A stretch of 64,000 bases of DNA, taken from contig NZ_JAGHKP010000001.1 in assembly GCF_017742215.1 (NCBI RefSeq), positions 744,001 to 808,000 of the forward strand. The letters are read 5' to 3'. The first letter of the stretch is position 1; each line of letters opens with the position of its first letter. The notes below the pieces were generated by a model that did no database searches, was not told the DNA's origin, and saw only the letters and a program-made list of their open reading frames with translations. Positions 7,618 through 16,311 of this stretch are shown piece by piece. A program made the translations under genes and the position numbers. This stretch comes from Chitinophaga chungangae. GTDB lineage: Bacteria; Bacteroidota; Bacteroidia; Chitinophagales; Chitinophagaceae.

Positions 7618-8583
7618 TCAGCCCGCGTATTTTTCGCGGTATTCTTTGGGGGAAAGGCCTACTATTTTCCGGAACAGCTGGCGGAAGGCCTTCGCGTCTT
7701 CATAACCGGTCTGCATCATCACGCCGGTGATGTTTTCCTGTTTCTGTTCGAGCATTCTTTTCGCCGCTTCGATGCGCAGCCTTTGCAAATATTCGATGGG
7801 TGTTACGCCGGTCGCTATTTTGAAGCGCCTGATAAAATTGCGGCGGCTCACAGGCAGGCCGCGTATCACTTCTTCCACGGTGAGCCTGTCGCGAAAGCGC
7901 TCTTCCATTCTTTGCTGCGCCTCGCACACCAGCTCGTCCTGGTGCTCGCGCGAGGGTGACCAGTTGGCGAAATAGGATTGCTGCGCGCGGTCCATATCGA
8001 TGGCAAAAACTTTGGCGGTATGGATGGCGGTTTTTCGGTTGCAATATTTTTCGAGGATGTGCAGCAAAAGATGGAAAGTGGAAGTAGCGCCGCCGCTGGT
8101 GTAGATGCCGTTATCGTCCGTCACCACAACGTCCGGCTCCACGATCACGTCCGGGTAGGCACGGGCCAGCTCTTTAACGGCCGTAACGTGTGATGTGGCC
8201 CTTTTGTTCCTGAGCAGGCCGGTGGCGGCGAGCAAAAAAGCGCCGGTGCAAAAGCTGGCCACTTCCGCGCCTTTGTCTGCCTGCTGGCGTATCCAGCCGA
8301 TAAACCCTGCGTTTTCGCGCACGTAAGCGGGAATGTCGCCGCTCACAAAAGCGGGGATCAGCACCAGGTCTGAATGGTTTACTTCGCAGAGCGGCACGGC
8401 CTCGTACATTTCGTGGAAAGAAGGCGCTGTATCGCGGCCTTCGAGCGTTACCAGCCGGATGTCGAAGAAGGGGAGGCCGGTATGTTCCTGGTAATACTGA
8501 TTCACGGTCTGGAAAACGTCCAGTATGGCGGCAATACTGATAGGACGGTAATGCTGGCTGAGGATTACAGAAAGCTTTTTCAT
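7618..8583 (-). CDS. GlxA-type transcriptional regulator (DJ-1/PfpI plus AraC helix-turn-helix)
   Basis: 321 residues. Residues about 1-190 are a DJ-1/PfpI-like domain with the nucleophile-elbow cysteine in EVASFCTGAFLLAATGLL; residues about 220-318 are an AraC DNA-binding domain (IEYLQRLRIEAAKRMLEQ, then the second helix-turn-helix ending FRQLFRKIVGLSPKEYREKY). Such proteins activate genes of amine or amino-acid catabolism in other bacteria; the inducer here is unknown. The gene is convergent with the dehydrogenase gene and divergent from the VOC gene 123 bp away, which is one possible target. Confidence 0.88.
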   Translation of the reverse strand: MKKLSVILSQHYRPISIAAILDVFQTVNQYYQEHTGLPFFDIRLVTLEGRDTAPSFHEMYEAVPLCEVNHSDLVLIPAFVSGDIPAYVRENAGFIGWIRQQADKGAEVASFCTGAFLLAATGLLRNKRATSHVTAVKELARAYPDVIVEPDVVVTDDNGIYTSGGATSTFHLLLHILEKYCNRKTAIHTAKVFAIDMDRAQQSYFANWSPSREHQDELVCEAQQRMEERFRDRLTVEEVIRGLPVSRRNFIRRFKIATGVTPIEYLQRLRIEAAKRMLEQKQENITGVMMQTGYEDAKAFRQLFRKIVGLSPKEYREKYAG

Positions 8584-8706
8584 AATCAGGTGAAATGGTT
8601 TAGCAAGTTACTAAAAATTTTGGCATAAATGACCCGGTAAATTGACCATCCTGCCCTCCGAAAATCCCTGCAGGTGATTGTAAATTAGCAGTAAATACCA
8701 CCTGTT

Positions 8707-9078
8707 ATGCAAAAAAAGCCCGGCACCCTCATTGGGTTCGACCTCACGGTGAACGACGCGGAAACCGTCAGCCAGTTCTATCATAAAGTGATCGGTTGGG
8801 AAATAGGCGCGCAGAAAATGGGGGATTACGAAGATTATTTCATGAAAAACCCCGCTACCGGCGACATTATAGCCGGTGTTTGCCATGCGCGCGGCGGCAA
8901 TAAAGACCTTCCGCCGGTCTGGCTCGCGTACATCCAGGTGGAAGACCTCGACGCCAGCCTGGCGCAGGTAGAGAAACTGGGTGGAAAGATCATGAGCGAA
9001 AAAAGAAAAGCGGGTGAAATGGGAAGTTATGTGCTGGTGCAGGACCCCGCGGGCGCTTATTTTATGTTATGGGGATAA
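8707..9078 (+). CDS. VOC (glyoxalase/bleomycin resistance) family protein
   Basis: 123 residues forming one beta-alpha-beta-beta-beta repeat pair of the vicinal oxygen chelate fold: TLIGFDLTVNDAETVSQFYHKVIGWEIG, then VWLAYIQVEDLDASLAQVEKLGGKIMSEKR and QDPAGAYFMLWG. The family covers metal-dependent lyases, dioxygenases and resistance proteins, and the substrate cannot be assigned here. A strong G+C-rich hairpin follows the stop. Divergent from the GlxA-type regulator. Confidence 0.82.
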   Translation: MQKKPGTLIGFDLTVNDAETVSQFYHKVIGWEIGAQKMGDYEDYFMKNPATGDIIAGVCHARGGNKDLPPVWLAYIQVEDLDASLAQVEKLGGKIMSEKRKAGEMGSYVLVQDPAGAYFMLWG

Positions 9079-9103
9079 AAAGGAACGCCATACACAACCT
9101 GGT

Positions 9104-9129
9104 ACGGGGCCGCCAATGCGCGGCCCCGT
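9104..9129 (+). terminator. Hairpin after the VOC gene
   Basis: ACGGGGCCGC (9104-9113) and GCGGCCCCGT (9120-9129) form a perfect 10-bp G+C-rich stem around six bases, followed by TGGTTTTC. It lies 25 nt after the stop codon and fits an intrinsic terminator. Confidence 0.7.
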
Positions 9130-9203
9130 TGGTTTTCAGGGAGAGGGCATTTCGTATTCCATGAAAAAAAACCGGGCGCGGCAGGCCGGGCTTCCGGTTA
9201 TTT

Positions 9204-9398
9204 TTAACGGGTTTTGATGAATTCATGCCCGCAATAAGGGCAATGCGTCAGCCCCGCCTGTTTCACGCCTTTCGCGCCGCACGCCGGGCAATTGCGGTTA
9301 GGCGGTGAAGACGCCTGGCCTGCCGGCGGCCCCAGCTTCAGCTTGTCAATGATGTCCAGCGGTTTGTTTTTGTCTTTTTCTTCTGTCATACCATACAT
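9204..9398 (-). CDS. Small zinc-ribbon protein
   Basis: 64 residues. The C-terminal half carries two CxxC knuckles, CPAC and CPYC (in NCPACGAKGVKQAGLTHCPYCGHEF), the pattern of a treble-clef or ribbon zinc site. The N-terminal half is charged and low in complexity (TEEKDKNKPLDIIDKLKLG). A second in-frame ATG three codons later (9389) may be the true start, as neither has a clear ribosome-binding site. Function unknown. Confidence 0.6.
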   Translation of the reverse strand: MYGMTEEKDKNKPLDIIDKLKLGPPAGQASSPPNRNCPACGAKGVKQAGLTHCPYCGHEFIKTR

Positions 9399-9573
9399 TT
9401 TTCTAGTGGTTCTTAAAATCTGCTGTGCGTAAAAATGTGCTTATAGGGAAACCAGCTGCCTGAATTAACGGATATAAATATAATAAAAAAGTGTAAAATG
9501 AAAATATTGATGGATGAACGGCAGGTTTTAATCCGTACATTTAGCCACTGTCCTCCAGGATGAAAATGGATTC

Positions 9574-11907
9574 ATGCTGAAAAAATTATTACTATACCTG
9601 CTGCTGATCTTCGTCGGCCGCGCCCAGGCCCAGGATTGCACCGCACTCGGACAAAACCCGTCCACCGCATTCCCCGTTTGCGGCGATCAAACCTTCCTGC
9701 AGCGTTCCGTTCCCATTTGCGGGGACCAGCAGGTGCCCGGCCCTACCTGCAACACCCCGGGCGCCGGGCAGCACAGGAATAAAAATCCTTACTGGTATAA
9801 ATTCACCTGCTACAAAACCGGCACGCTCGGTTTCCTGATCAAACCGCTGATACTCGAAGAAGACTACGACTGGCAGCTGTTCGACATCACCGGCAAAGAC
9901 CCCGAAAACGTGTATTTCGACCGCACGATGTACGTCGCCATGAACTGGTCCGGGGAATACGGCCTTACCGGCGCTTCGGTAGACGGCACCAGCGTTACCG
10001 TCTGCAGCGGCCGGGGGCAGGCCCTGTTCAGCGAAATGCCGCAGCTTACGGAAGGGCACGAATACCTGTTGCTGATCAGCCATTTCAGCGATACACAAAG
10101 CGGTTATGAATTGTCTTTCGGCGGCGGTACGGCCGAGATCATCGACCCGGTGTTGCCGGAGATCACTTCCGTAAAATACGACTGTGCATCTTATTCCGTG
10201 GGCATTAAACTGAGCAGAAAAGTGCTCTGCAGCAGTCTTGCCGCCAACGGCAGCGATTTCCGGCTTTCCGCCGGCGCGCCCGCCATCGTTTCAGCGAGAG
10301 GCGTGACCTGCGGCAACGGCTTCGATCTCGATTCGATCACCCTCTTCCTGGCCGGGCCCCCCGCGCCGGGGCAGTATACCGTAAGCGTACGCAATGGCAG
10401 CGACAACAATACCTTGCTCAACGTGTGCAGCAAACAAATGCTGGCAGGCAACAGCATGGATTTTTCCATGCCCGCGTTCCCCGCGCCGCGCATGGCCGCA
10501 GTGCAAACGCCCGATTGCGGGCCCAACGAGATCGTGCTGGCATTTCCCGACCCTATCCGCTGCAGCTCCGTAGCGGCCAATGGCAGCGACTTTACCATCA
10601 CCGGCCCTTCGGCGGTGAGCATCGTGGCGGCTGCTACCGCCTGCGCCGCCAACGATCTGACCAACACCGTTACGCTCAGGCTGAACGCGCGGATCATTAC
10701 GCCCGGCACTTACACCGTGCGCCTGGCGGGCAGCGTGCTCAGCGAATGCCATATTCCCAGCCTGCCCGGCGGCGAAGCGGATTTCGATATTCCCCCGCAA
10801 CCGCCCGTGCTGCTGCGCGGCATTCCCGTTGTGGGTTGCGAGCCTTCGGCCGTAAAGATCGGGCTGAGCGTTCCGGTGCGTTGCAGCTCTATTGCGGCGG
10901 ACGGCAGCGATTTCACGATCCGCGGCAATGCATCCGTAAGGATTGCCGGCGCTACCGGCATTTGTAACGCGGAAGGGTTGGCGGATTCAATTGAATTGCG
11001 TTTCGGCGCGCCCATTCAAACCGGCGGAACGTATGAAGTGGTTTCCGCTTCCGGCACAGACGGCAACACCCTGTTCAGCGAATGCTGGCAACCCGCCGCC
11101 ACCGGGCAGATCGCGGTATTCAACGCGGCGGATACGGTGAATGCGGACTTCACTTTCGGTCTTGATTTTAACTGCAAGCTCACCACCGCCAATTTCCATC
11201 ACCACGGCCGCAACGGCGTCGATTCGTGGAACTGGCTGCTGGACGGCACAGACCGTTTCAGCATACAACACCCCGTAAAAGTGTACGACAGCTTCGGCTC
11301 CAAAACAGTGACGCTGGAAGTAAGCAACGGTGTTTGCCGCGCAAGGAAAGACACGGCGATCACGATCGTCAGCGAACTGACGGCAGGCTTCAGCGTTGAT
11401 TACGGGCCGTATTGCCCGCTGGAAATGGTACGCCCCGTTGATCAGAGCACTGGCAATATCGTGCGCTGGACCTGGGACTATGGAAACAACGCAACATCCA
11501 CCGGCAGGGAAGCCGTTCCCATGCGTTATTTTCCGCAGCTCCGCGACCAGGATTATACCATCCGGCTGATCGTGGAGAACGACAAACATTGCCGCGACAC
11601 CGCCATACATACGATCAAGGCGGCCCGCAGCTGTTACGTGGAAATTCCCTCCGCGTTTTCGCCGAACAACGACGGCGTGAACGATTATTTCTATCCCGTG
11701 AACGCCTACAAAGTCACCGATCTTCGCCTTGCCGTGTACACCCGTGGCGGTCAGCTGGTATTCGAAACGAACAATTGGCTCAAACGCTGGGACGGCAAGA
11801 TCAACGGCTCTCCCGCGGAAGTGGGCACCTACGCCTGGATGATCGAATACACGGACCAGCTCGGCGAAAAAGTGCAGAAAAAAGGTACCGTCGTGCTGAT
11901 ACGCTGA
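9574..11907 (+). CDS. Secreted repeat protein with PKD-like domains and T9SS type B C-terminal domain
   Basis: 777 residues. Signal peptide about 1-19 (GRAQAQD). After an N-terminal domain rich in cysteine (about 20-190), three repeats of 107-111 residues follow, each with the core RCSS.AA.GSDFTI (residues about 217, 328 and 435). Two PKD-like blocks come next (FHHHGRNGVDSWNWLLDG and VDQSTGNIVRWTWDYGN). The last 85 residues are a gliding-motility-type C-terminal domain (EIPSAFSPNNDGVNDYF ... VGTYAWMIEYTD), the signal for export by the type IX secretion system. Likely a surface or matrix adhesin. A hairpin follows. Confidence 0.88.
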   Translation: MLKKLLLYLLLIFVGRAQAQDCTALGQNPSTAFPVCGDQTFLQRSVPICGDQQVPGPTCNTPGAGQHRNKNPYWYKFTCYKTGTLGFLIKPLILEEDYDWQLFDITGKDPENVYFDRTMYVAMNWSGEYGLTGASVDGTSVTVCSGRGQALFSEMPQLTEGHEYLLLISHFSDTQSGYELSFGGGTAEIIDPVLPEITSVKYDCASYSVGIKLSRKVLCSSLAANGSDFRLSAGAPAIVSARGVTCGNGFDLDSITLFLAGPPAPGQYTVSVRNGSDNNTLLNVCSKQMLAGNSMDFSMPAFPAPRMAAVQTPDCGPNEIVLAFPDPIRCSSVAANGSDFTITGPSAVSIVAAATACAANDLTNTVTLRLNARIITPGTYTVRLAGSVLSECHIPSLPGGEADFDIPPQPPVLLRGIPVVGCEPSAVKIGLSVPVRCSSIAADGSDFTIRGNASVRIAGATGICNAEGLADSIELRFGAPIQTGGTYEVVSASGTDGNTLFSECWQPAATGQIAVFNAADTVNADFTFGLDFNCKLTTANFHHHGRNGVDSWNWLLDGTDRFSIQHPVKVYDSFGSKTVTLEVSNGVCRARKDTAITIVSELTAGFSVDYGPYCPLEMVRPVDQSTGNIVRWTWDYGNNATSTGREAVPMRYFPQLRDQDYTIRLIVENDKHCRDTAIHTIKAARSCYVEIPSAFSPNNDGVNDYFYPVNAYKVTDLRLAVYTRGGQLVFETNNWLKRWDGKINGSPAEVGTYAWMIEYTDQLGEKVQKKGTVVLIR
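10222..10914 (+). repeat. Cores of three tandem ~110-residue protein repeats
   Basis: Within the 9574 gene, the same 13-codon core occurs at 10222-10260, 10555-10593 and 10876-10914 (VLCSSLAANGSDF, IRCSSVAANGSDF, VRCSSIAADGSDF). Spacing is 333 and 321 bp. The flanking parts also align (a VGCxP/DCGP opening and a GTYTV/GTYEV ending), indicating duplication of a beta-sandwich module. Confidence 0.8.
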
Positions 11908-11914
11908 TAAAAAA

Positions 11915-11935
11915 GCCGCCTCTCCCGGAGGCGGC
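11915..11935. terminator. Hairpin after the T9SS protein gene
   Basis: GCCGCCTC (11915-11922) pairs with GAGGCGGC (11928-11935). It follows the stop codon by 7 nt and is preceded by an A-run, which would be a T-run if read on the minus strand; downstream on the plus strand there is only CGGTTC. Confidence 0.55.
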
Positions 11936-12069
11936 CGGTTCATGATAGTTATGGTTTCTTAAAGATTTTGTGTTCGGCCTCAAAGGCAAAGAAGCGCGGT
12001 ACATCCGTGTGAAAGCGCCTACGCAGAAGGGTTTTATTTTCACGGACGAGATTATCGTATATTAGGAGT

Positions 12070-12960
12070 ATGAAGTACCATACACTGGGCCGTTCGCCGC
12101 TAAAAGTGAGCGAAGTGGCGTTCGGCTGCATGTCTCTCGGGATGGACGATGCGGCTAACGAAAAGCTGATCCACCGCGCATTGAACGAAGGCATCAACTT
12201 TTTTGATACGGCGGACCTGTACGATAAAGGATTCAATGAATCCTCGCTGGGCAAGGCGCTGAAAGGAAAAAGGGAAAAAGCGGTGATCGCCACGAAAGTG
12301 GGCAACCAGTGGCGGGCAGACGGTTCCGGCTGGGACTGGAACCCGCGTAAGGAGTATATCATCGCCTGCGTGGAGAAAAGCCTGCAGCGGCTGCAAACCG
12401 ACCGTATCGACCTGTACCAGCTGCACGGCGGCACTATCGACGACCCGATCGATGAGACCATCGGGGCGTTTGAACTGTTACAGCAACAGGGGAAGATCCT
12501 TTATTACGGCATTTCTTCCATCCGGCCCAATGTGATCCGCGAATACGCAAAACGCTCCAATATCGTAACCGTGATGATGCAGTACAGCCTGCTGGACCGG
12601 CGGCCGGAAGTATCCTGCTTCGGCGTGTTGCAGCAGCATGGCATCGGCGTGCTGGCGCGGGGCAGTCTTGCAAAAGGCATATTGGTGAATAAACCCGCCG
12701 TTGCTTATCTCGATTACAGCGAAGCGGAAGTGCAGAAAGCGAAAGACACGATAGCAGCGGTTTCCGGCGCAGAACGCAACCCGGCACAGACGGCGTTGAA
12801 ATATGCGCTGATGCACCCGGTGGTGTCCAGCGCGGTGACGGGCATCAGAACAATGGAACAGCTGCTGGAACTGGCGAAGGAAACGCCGCGGCTGAACGAA
12901 ATGGAATACGAACAATTAACCGCCGCAGTGCCGGTGAAAGATTATACGCAGCACGTGTGA
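12070..12960 (+). CDS. Aldo/keto reductase
   Basis: 296 residues, cytoplasmic NADPH-dependent (alpha/beta)8 barrel. The catalytic tetrad can be read: Asp and Tyr in FFDTADLYDKG, Lys in VIATKVGNQW and His in LYQLHGG. The C-terminal cofactor loop is present around SSAVTGIRTMEQLLEL. The start at 12070 is preceded by AGGAG at 12064-12068. Physiological substrate unknown. It is a single gene ending in a terminator shared with the converging lipoprotein gene. Confidence 0.88.
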   Translation: MKYHTLGRSPLKVSEVAFGCMSLGMDDAANEKLIHRALNEGINFFDTADLYDKGFNESSLGKALKGKREKAVIATKVGNQWRADGSGWDWNPRKEYIIACVEKSLQRLQTDRIDLYQLHGGTIDDPIDETIGAFELLQQQGKILYYGISSIRPNVIREYAKRSNIVTVMMQYSLLDRRPEVSCFGVLQQHGIGVLARGSLAKGILVNKPAVAYLDYSEAEVQKAKDTIAAVSGAERNPAQTALKYALMHPVVSSAVTGIRTMEQLLELAKETPRLNEMEYEQLTAAVPVKDYTQHV

Positions 12961-12984
12961 GCGTGTTTGCAAAACAAATTAAAA

Positions 12985-13010
12985 AGGCTGAACGGGTTTT
13001 CCTTCAGCCT
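12985..13010 (+). terminator. Intrinsic terminator after the aldo/keto reductase gene
   Basis: AGGCTGAA (12985-12992) pairs with TTCAGCCT (13003-13010), followed by CTATTTTTTA. The five A's before the stem provide a T-run on the other strand, so it may serve the convergent 13018 gene too. Confidence 0.75.
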
Positions 13011-13017
13011 CTATTTT

Positions 13018-13656
13018 TTACTTCTTCAGCAAACCTTCCCTTTCCAGCTGCCCTACCAGCGCGGCGGTGTAGCTTTTCGAGAAATCGTCTACGCTGTTGG
13101 GGTTCATGGTAGACGATTGCATGGAAAACAGCAGCGTTTCCGTTTGCGCATCGTACATGTTGCCTTCCATGAAATAAGTTTTGTCCGTCGTGTAATAACC
13201 CGGATCGTACATCATCGGCCCCCAATAGCTGTAATATCCCCAGAAGCTGCCGTACCAGCCATAAGCGGGATACGGGCGGTAAGGGCCGGAGCCGGGCACG
13301 TAGCGGGTTTCGCTGGTCTTATCTACCAGCGCCACGGTAAAGATCGCGTCGCAGCCCAGTTCGCGCACCTTGTCGAGGATGGTTTCTTTATTGGGGATCT
13401 TGTCGCGGGTGAAATTGGGAGGGAATATGTCCGCGCTTTTTATAGCCTTGTAACCCCTGGCCTGCGCGGCATTGGCGAGGTTGGTCTCGATAGCGTTCTT
13501 CGCATTCACATTATGCACCAGTGCCGCAATAAAAATGGACTGGTAAGATTTCTTCGGGGCGTCGGGGTTGCGGTAGAAATCGGTAACGCGGGTAGTGGTG
13601 CTGCATGCGGCCAGCGTCATGCAGGCGAATAACATCAGCCGGTATGTATTTCTCAT
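13018..13656 (-). CDS. Lipoprotein, DUF4136-like
   Basis: 212 residues. Signal peptide with lipobox LAAC (Cys19), so it is predicted to be membrane anchored. The body resembles small envelope lipoproteins of the DUF4136 type: a conserved opening VTDFYRNPDAPKKSYQSIFIAALVHN, a tyrosine/glycine/proline-rich insertion in the middle (PYRPYPAYGWYGSFWGYYSY) and a C-terminal FSKSYTAALVGQLEREGLL. No enzymatic motif is visible and the function is unknown. The gene diverges from the permease gene, with a palindromic site between them. Confidence 0.65.
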   Translation of the reverse strand: MRNTYRLMLFACMTLAACSTTTRVTDFYRNPDAPKKSYQSIFIAALVHNVNAKNAIETNLANAAQARGYKAIKSADIFPPNFTRDKIPNKETILDKVRELGCDAIFTVALVDKTSETRYVPGSGPYRPYPAYGWYGSFWGYYSYWGPMMYDPGYYTTDKTYFMEGNMYDAQTETLLFSMQSSTMNPNSVDDFSKSYTAALVGQLEREGLLKK

Positions 13657-13716
13657 AACATTGATGGTTTAGACAAAAAAACTAACAAGGATCGTGCGGG
13701 AAAAATTGTTGCCGGG

Positions 13717-13732
13717 TGTCCGTTATCGGACA
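13717..13732. promoter_or_regulatory. Palindromic operator candidate TGTCCG-N4-CGGACA
   Basis: A perfect 6-bp inverted repeat with a TTAT spacer lies in the divergent region between the lipoprotein and permease genes. A further half site, CGGACA, occurs about 15 bp downstream (near 13749). Position and symmetry suggest a dimeric regulator site controlling the permease; the regulator is not identified. Confidence 0.5.
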
Positions 13733-13833
13733 GTTGTTGTAACATTTCCGGACATTCCCGGCCCTTGAAAAGTTTGTATGATGTTGAAAATCAATATATG
13801 TTCCCTTGGTATTTAATTTGTCCGCTACCGGTC

Positions 13834-16248
13834 ATGCTCACCAATTACCTGAAAATCGCCTGGAGGAACCTGTTGAAAAACAAAACCTTCTCCCTGATCA
13901 ATATCACCGGCCTGGCCATCGGGATGGCGGCTTGTATCGTGATCATGCTGTTCGTTTCTTATGAAAAGAACTTCGACGGCATGCACAAAAAGAGCCTTTA
14001 CCGGCTTTGCGAAGTGCAGAAACCGGAGGGAATGGCGGCGCCGCAGAACGTTGCACTCAGCATGTACCCGATGGCTACCGCGCTGAAAATGGAATACCCC
14101 GAGGTGAAGAACTTCGTGCGGGTCAGCGGCGGGGAAGACCTTGGGCTGGGGTATAAAGACAAAAAACATTATCTCAAAAAATTTAACCTGGCAGATTCCA
14201 CATTCTTCCAGATATTCGATTTTCCGCTGTTGGAAGGCGACCGCCGTTCGGCGCTGATGAAGCCCGGGAGCATGGTGCTTACGAAAGACGCGGCAAAAAA
14301 ATTGTTCGGAGAAGAAGACCCGATGGGCAAAACAGTGATGCGTTATTCCCGCGATACGCTCGCCCTTACCGTAACCGGTATAATGGAAGTGCCCGCAAAT
14401 TCGCACCTGCAGTTTGAAGCGCTGATCGCGATGAATACGCTCTACAGGCCGGAATGGGAGCAGAATTGGGGAGGCAACTGGCTGGTGACCTATCTCGAGC
14501 TGGAGAAAAACGCCGACATAACGGCGCTGAACAATAAATTCCCGGCTTTTCTCAAAAAATACCTCGCGCGAAACGATGCCTGGAAAGGATATGAGCTTTT
14601 CCTGCAACCGCTTTCAGACGTACACGCCGCGTCTAACCATATCACGCACGATTACAACAACTTCCAGAAATTCGACCGACGTTATACTTACATCTTTTCA
14701 TTCATCGGCATCCTGATACTCGTGATCGCCTGCATCAACTTCGTGAACCTTTCCACCGCGCGCTCCGCGGAAAGGGCCAGGGAAGTAGGCATCCGCAAGT
14801 CGGTAGGCGCGCACCGCAGGCAGCTGGCCTGGCAGTTCGTCGGCGAATCGGTAATGCTGTCGCTGATCGCGCTGGTGTTCGCCGTGATGATCGTGAAACT
14901 CAGCCTCCCATGGATCGTGAATTTCAGCGAAAGACCGCTTGAGTTTCCCATCTTTTCCAATTTTACACTGCTACTTGTTACAATAGGCGGGACCATGCTG
15001 GTTGGGGTCCTGGCGGGGCTTTATCCCGCCGGGTACCTTTCCTCTTTCCAACCGGTGAAAGTATTAAAAGGCTCCGTGCTCGCCGGGAAAAATAAAGGCG
15101 CTATGAGGAATATATTGGTAGTGACGCAATTCACCGGCGCTGTGTTCCTCATCATCGCCACGCTGTTCGCTTTGCGGCAGCTGAAATTCATGCAGACCAA
15201 AGACCGCGGTTTTAACGGCGACCAGGTATTGCTCGTTCCGCTGGACAATGCGGCGAATTATAAATACCTCGCCATGAAACAGGACCTGCAGAACAGTTCG
15301 CTGATCGGCAAGGTCAGCGGCTCACAGCAGCGCATGGGCAACAACTTTCACCAGACCATGATGACGTATCACGGCGACGGGCCGGTCCGTTCGCTGATTA
15401 CTTCGCAGGTGGTGGTAGACAAAGATTTCGTGACGCTGTACAAAATACCGCTGGCGGCGGGAAGTAATTTCTCCCAGGACGTTTCGCGCAACGGCAAAGA
15501 ATATATCATCAACGAAGCGCTGGCGCATGAGCTGCTGAAAAACGATGAAAAGGGCAGATCGCTGGAATCGCTCGTAGGCAGAAGGTTCGGCTTTAATTTT
15601 AACGGGCTCGATACGGCTGGCAAGATCGTGGGCGTGGCGAAAGACTTCAACTTCAATTCCCTGCATCACAAAATAGAAACGCTGGCGCTGACGAACCAGG
15701 TGGAATGGGGTTTCAGCGAAATGTCCATCCGCATCAGCGGCGGCAAAACAAAAGAAGCGATCGCATTGGTGGAATCCGTCTGGAAAAAGCACGGCAACAC
15801 GCATCCTTTCAGCTACAGTTTCCTCGACGAACATTTTGCGCAGATCTATCATTCAGACCAGCAGGTAAGCGGCGTGATAACGATGCTGGCAGTGCTGGCG
15901 ATCATCGTGTCGTGCCTGGGTTTGTTCGGCCTTGCGTCTTTCGCGGCGGAAAGAAGGGTGAAAGAGATCGGCATCCGCAAAGTGCTGGGCGCAACGGTGG
16001 AAAACATCGTGGCGATGCTCAGTAAAGATTTTGTGAAGCTGGTGCTGATCGCGAACCTGATTGCGTGGCCCATTACATATTTCGCAGTGCGGGCCTGGCT
16101 GCAGGATTTTGCGTACCGCATCAGCCTGAGTTGGTGGGTGTTCGCCATTGCGGGGATCGGGGCTATCCTGATCGCGCTGTTTACCGTGAGTTTCCAGGCG
16201 TTGCGCGCCGCGCGAAGCAACCCGGTTCGGAGCCTGAAAATTGATTGA
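13834..16248 (+). CDS. MacB/FtsX-type ABC transporter permease
   Basis: 804 residues. The N-terminus MLTNYLKIAWRNLLKNKTFSLINITGLAIGMAACIVIMLFV is the hallmark of the large Bacteroidota/Acidobacteria 'FtsX-like permease' family. Topology: helix about 20-42, a long periplasmic MacB_PCD domain, three helices about 285-420, a second periplasmic domain, and three helices about 680-795. The ending RAARSNPVRSLKID is also typical. No ATPase gene is adjacent, so a partner must come from elsewhere. These permeases usually act in efflux or envelope-stress export. The start at 13834 is chosen over an in-frame upstream codon (13765) because it matches the family N-terminus exactly. Confidence 0.88.
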   Translation: MLTNYLKIAWRNLLKNKTFSLINITGLAIGMAACIVIMLFVSYEKNFDGMHKKSLYRLCEVQKPEGMAAPQNVALSMYPMATALKMEYPEVKNFVRVSGGEDLGLGYKDKKHYLKKFNLADSTFFQIFDFPLLEGDRRSALMKPGSMVLTKDAAKKLFGEEDPMGKTVMRYSRDTLALTVTGIMEVPANSHLQFEALIAMNTLYRPEWEQNWGGNWLVTYLELEKNADITALNNKFPAFLKKYLARNDAWKGYELFLQPLSDVHAASNHITHDYNNFQKFDRRYTYIFSFIGILILVIACINFVNLSTARSAERAREVGIRKSVGAHRRQLAWQFVGESVMLSLIALVFAVMIVKLSLPWIVNFSERPLEFPIFSNFTLLLVTIGGTMLVGVLAGLYPAGYLSSFQPVKVLKGSVLAGKNKGAMRNILVVTQFTGAVFLIIATLFALRQLKFMQTKDRGFNGDQVLLVPLDNAANYKYLAMKQDLQNSSLIGKVSGSQQRMGNNFHQTMMTYHGDGPVRSLITSQVVVDKDFVTLYKIPLAAGSNFSQDVSRNGKEYIINEALAHELLKNDEKGRSLESLVGRRFGFNFNGLDTAGKIVGVAKDFNFNSLHHKIETLALTNQVEWGFSEMSIRISGGKTKEAIALVESVWKKHGNTHPFSYSFLDEHFAQIYHSDQQVSGVITMLAVLAIIVSCLGLFGLASFAAERRVKEIGIRKVLGATVENIVAMLSKDFVKLVLIANLIAWPITYFAVRAWLQDFAYRISLSWWVFAIAGIGAILIALFTVSFQALRAARSNPVRSLKID

Positions 16249-16274
16249 TATTTTTCGCTACCGCAATAACTTCA

Positions 16275-16311
16275 GCAATGCCGTTGACGGGCAGTCCGTC
16301 AGCGGCATTGC
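16275..16311. terminator. Strong hairpin between the permease and egtD genes
   Basis: A 16-bp stem with one G-T wobble: GCAATGCCGTTGACGG (16275-16290) against CCGTCAGCGGCATTGC (16296-16311), with a five-base loop. It lies 26 nt after the permease stop and includes the last codons and stop of egtD on the other strand, so it probably serves both converging genes. Confidence 0.65.

Noticed and set aside
13756..13780. Possible sigma-54 promoter (GG near 13758, G near 13770) before the MacB-type permease.
   Set aside because: The -12 dinucleotide is GT, not GC, and the TTG element is missing; the match is too weak.
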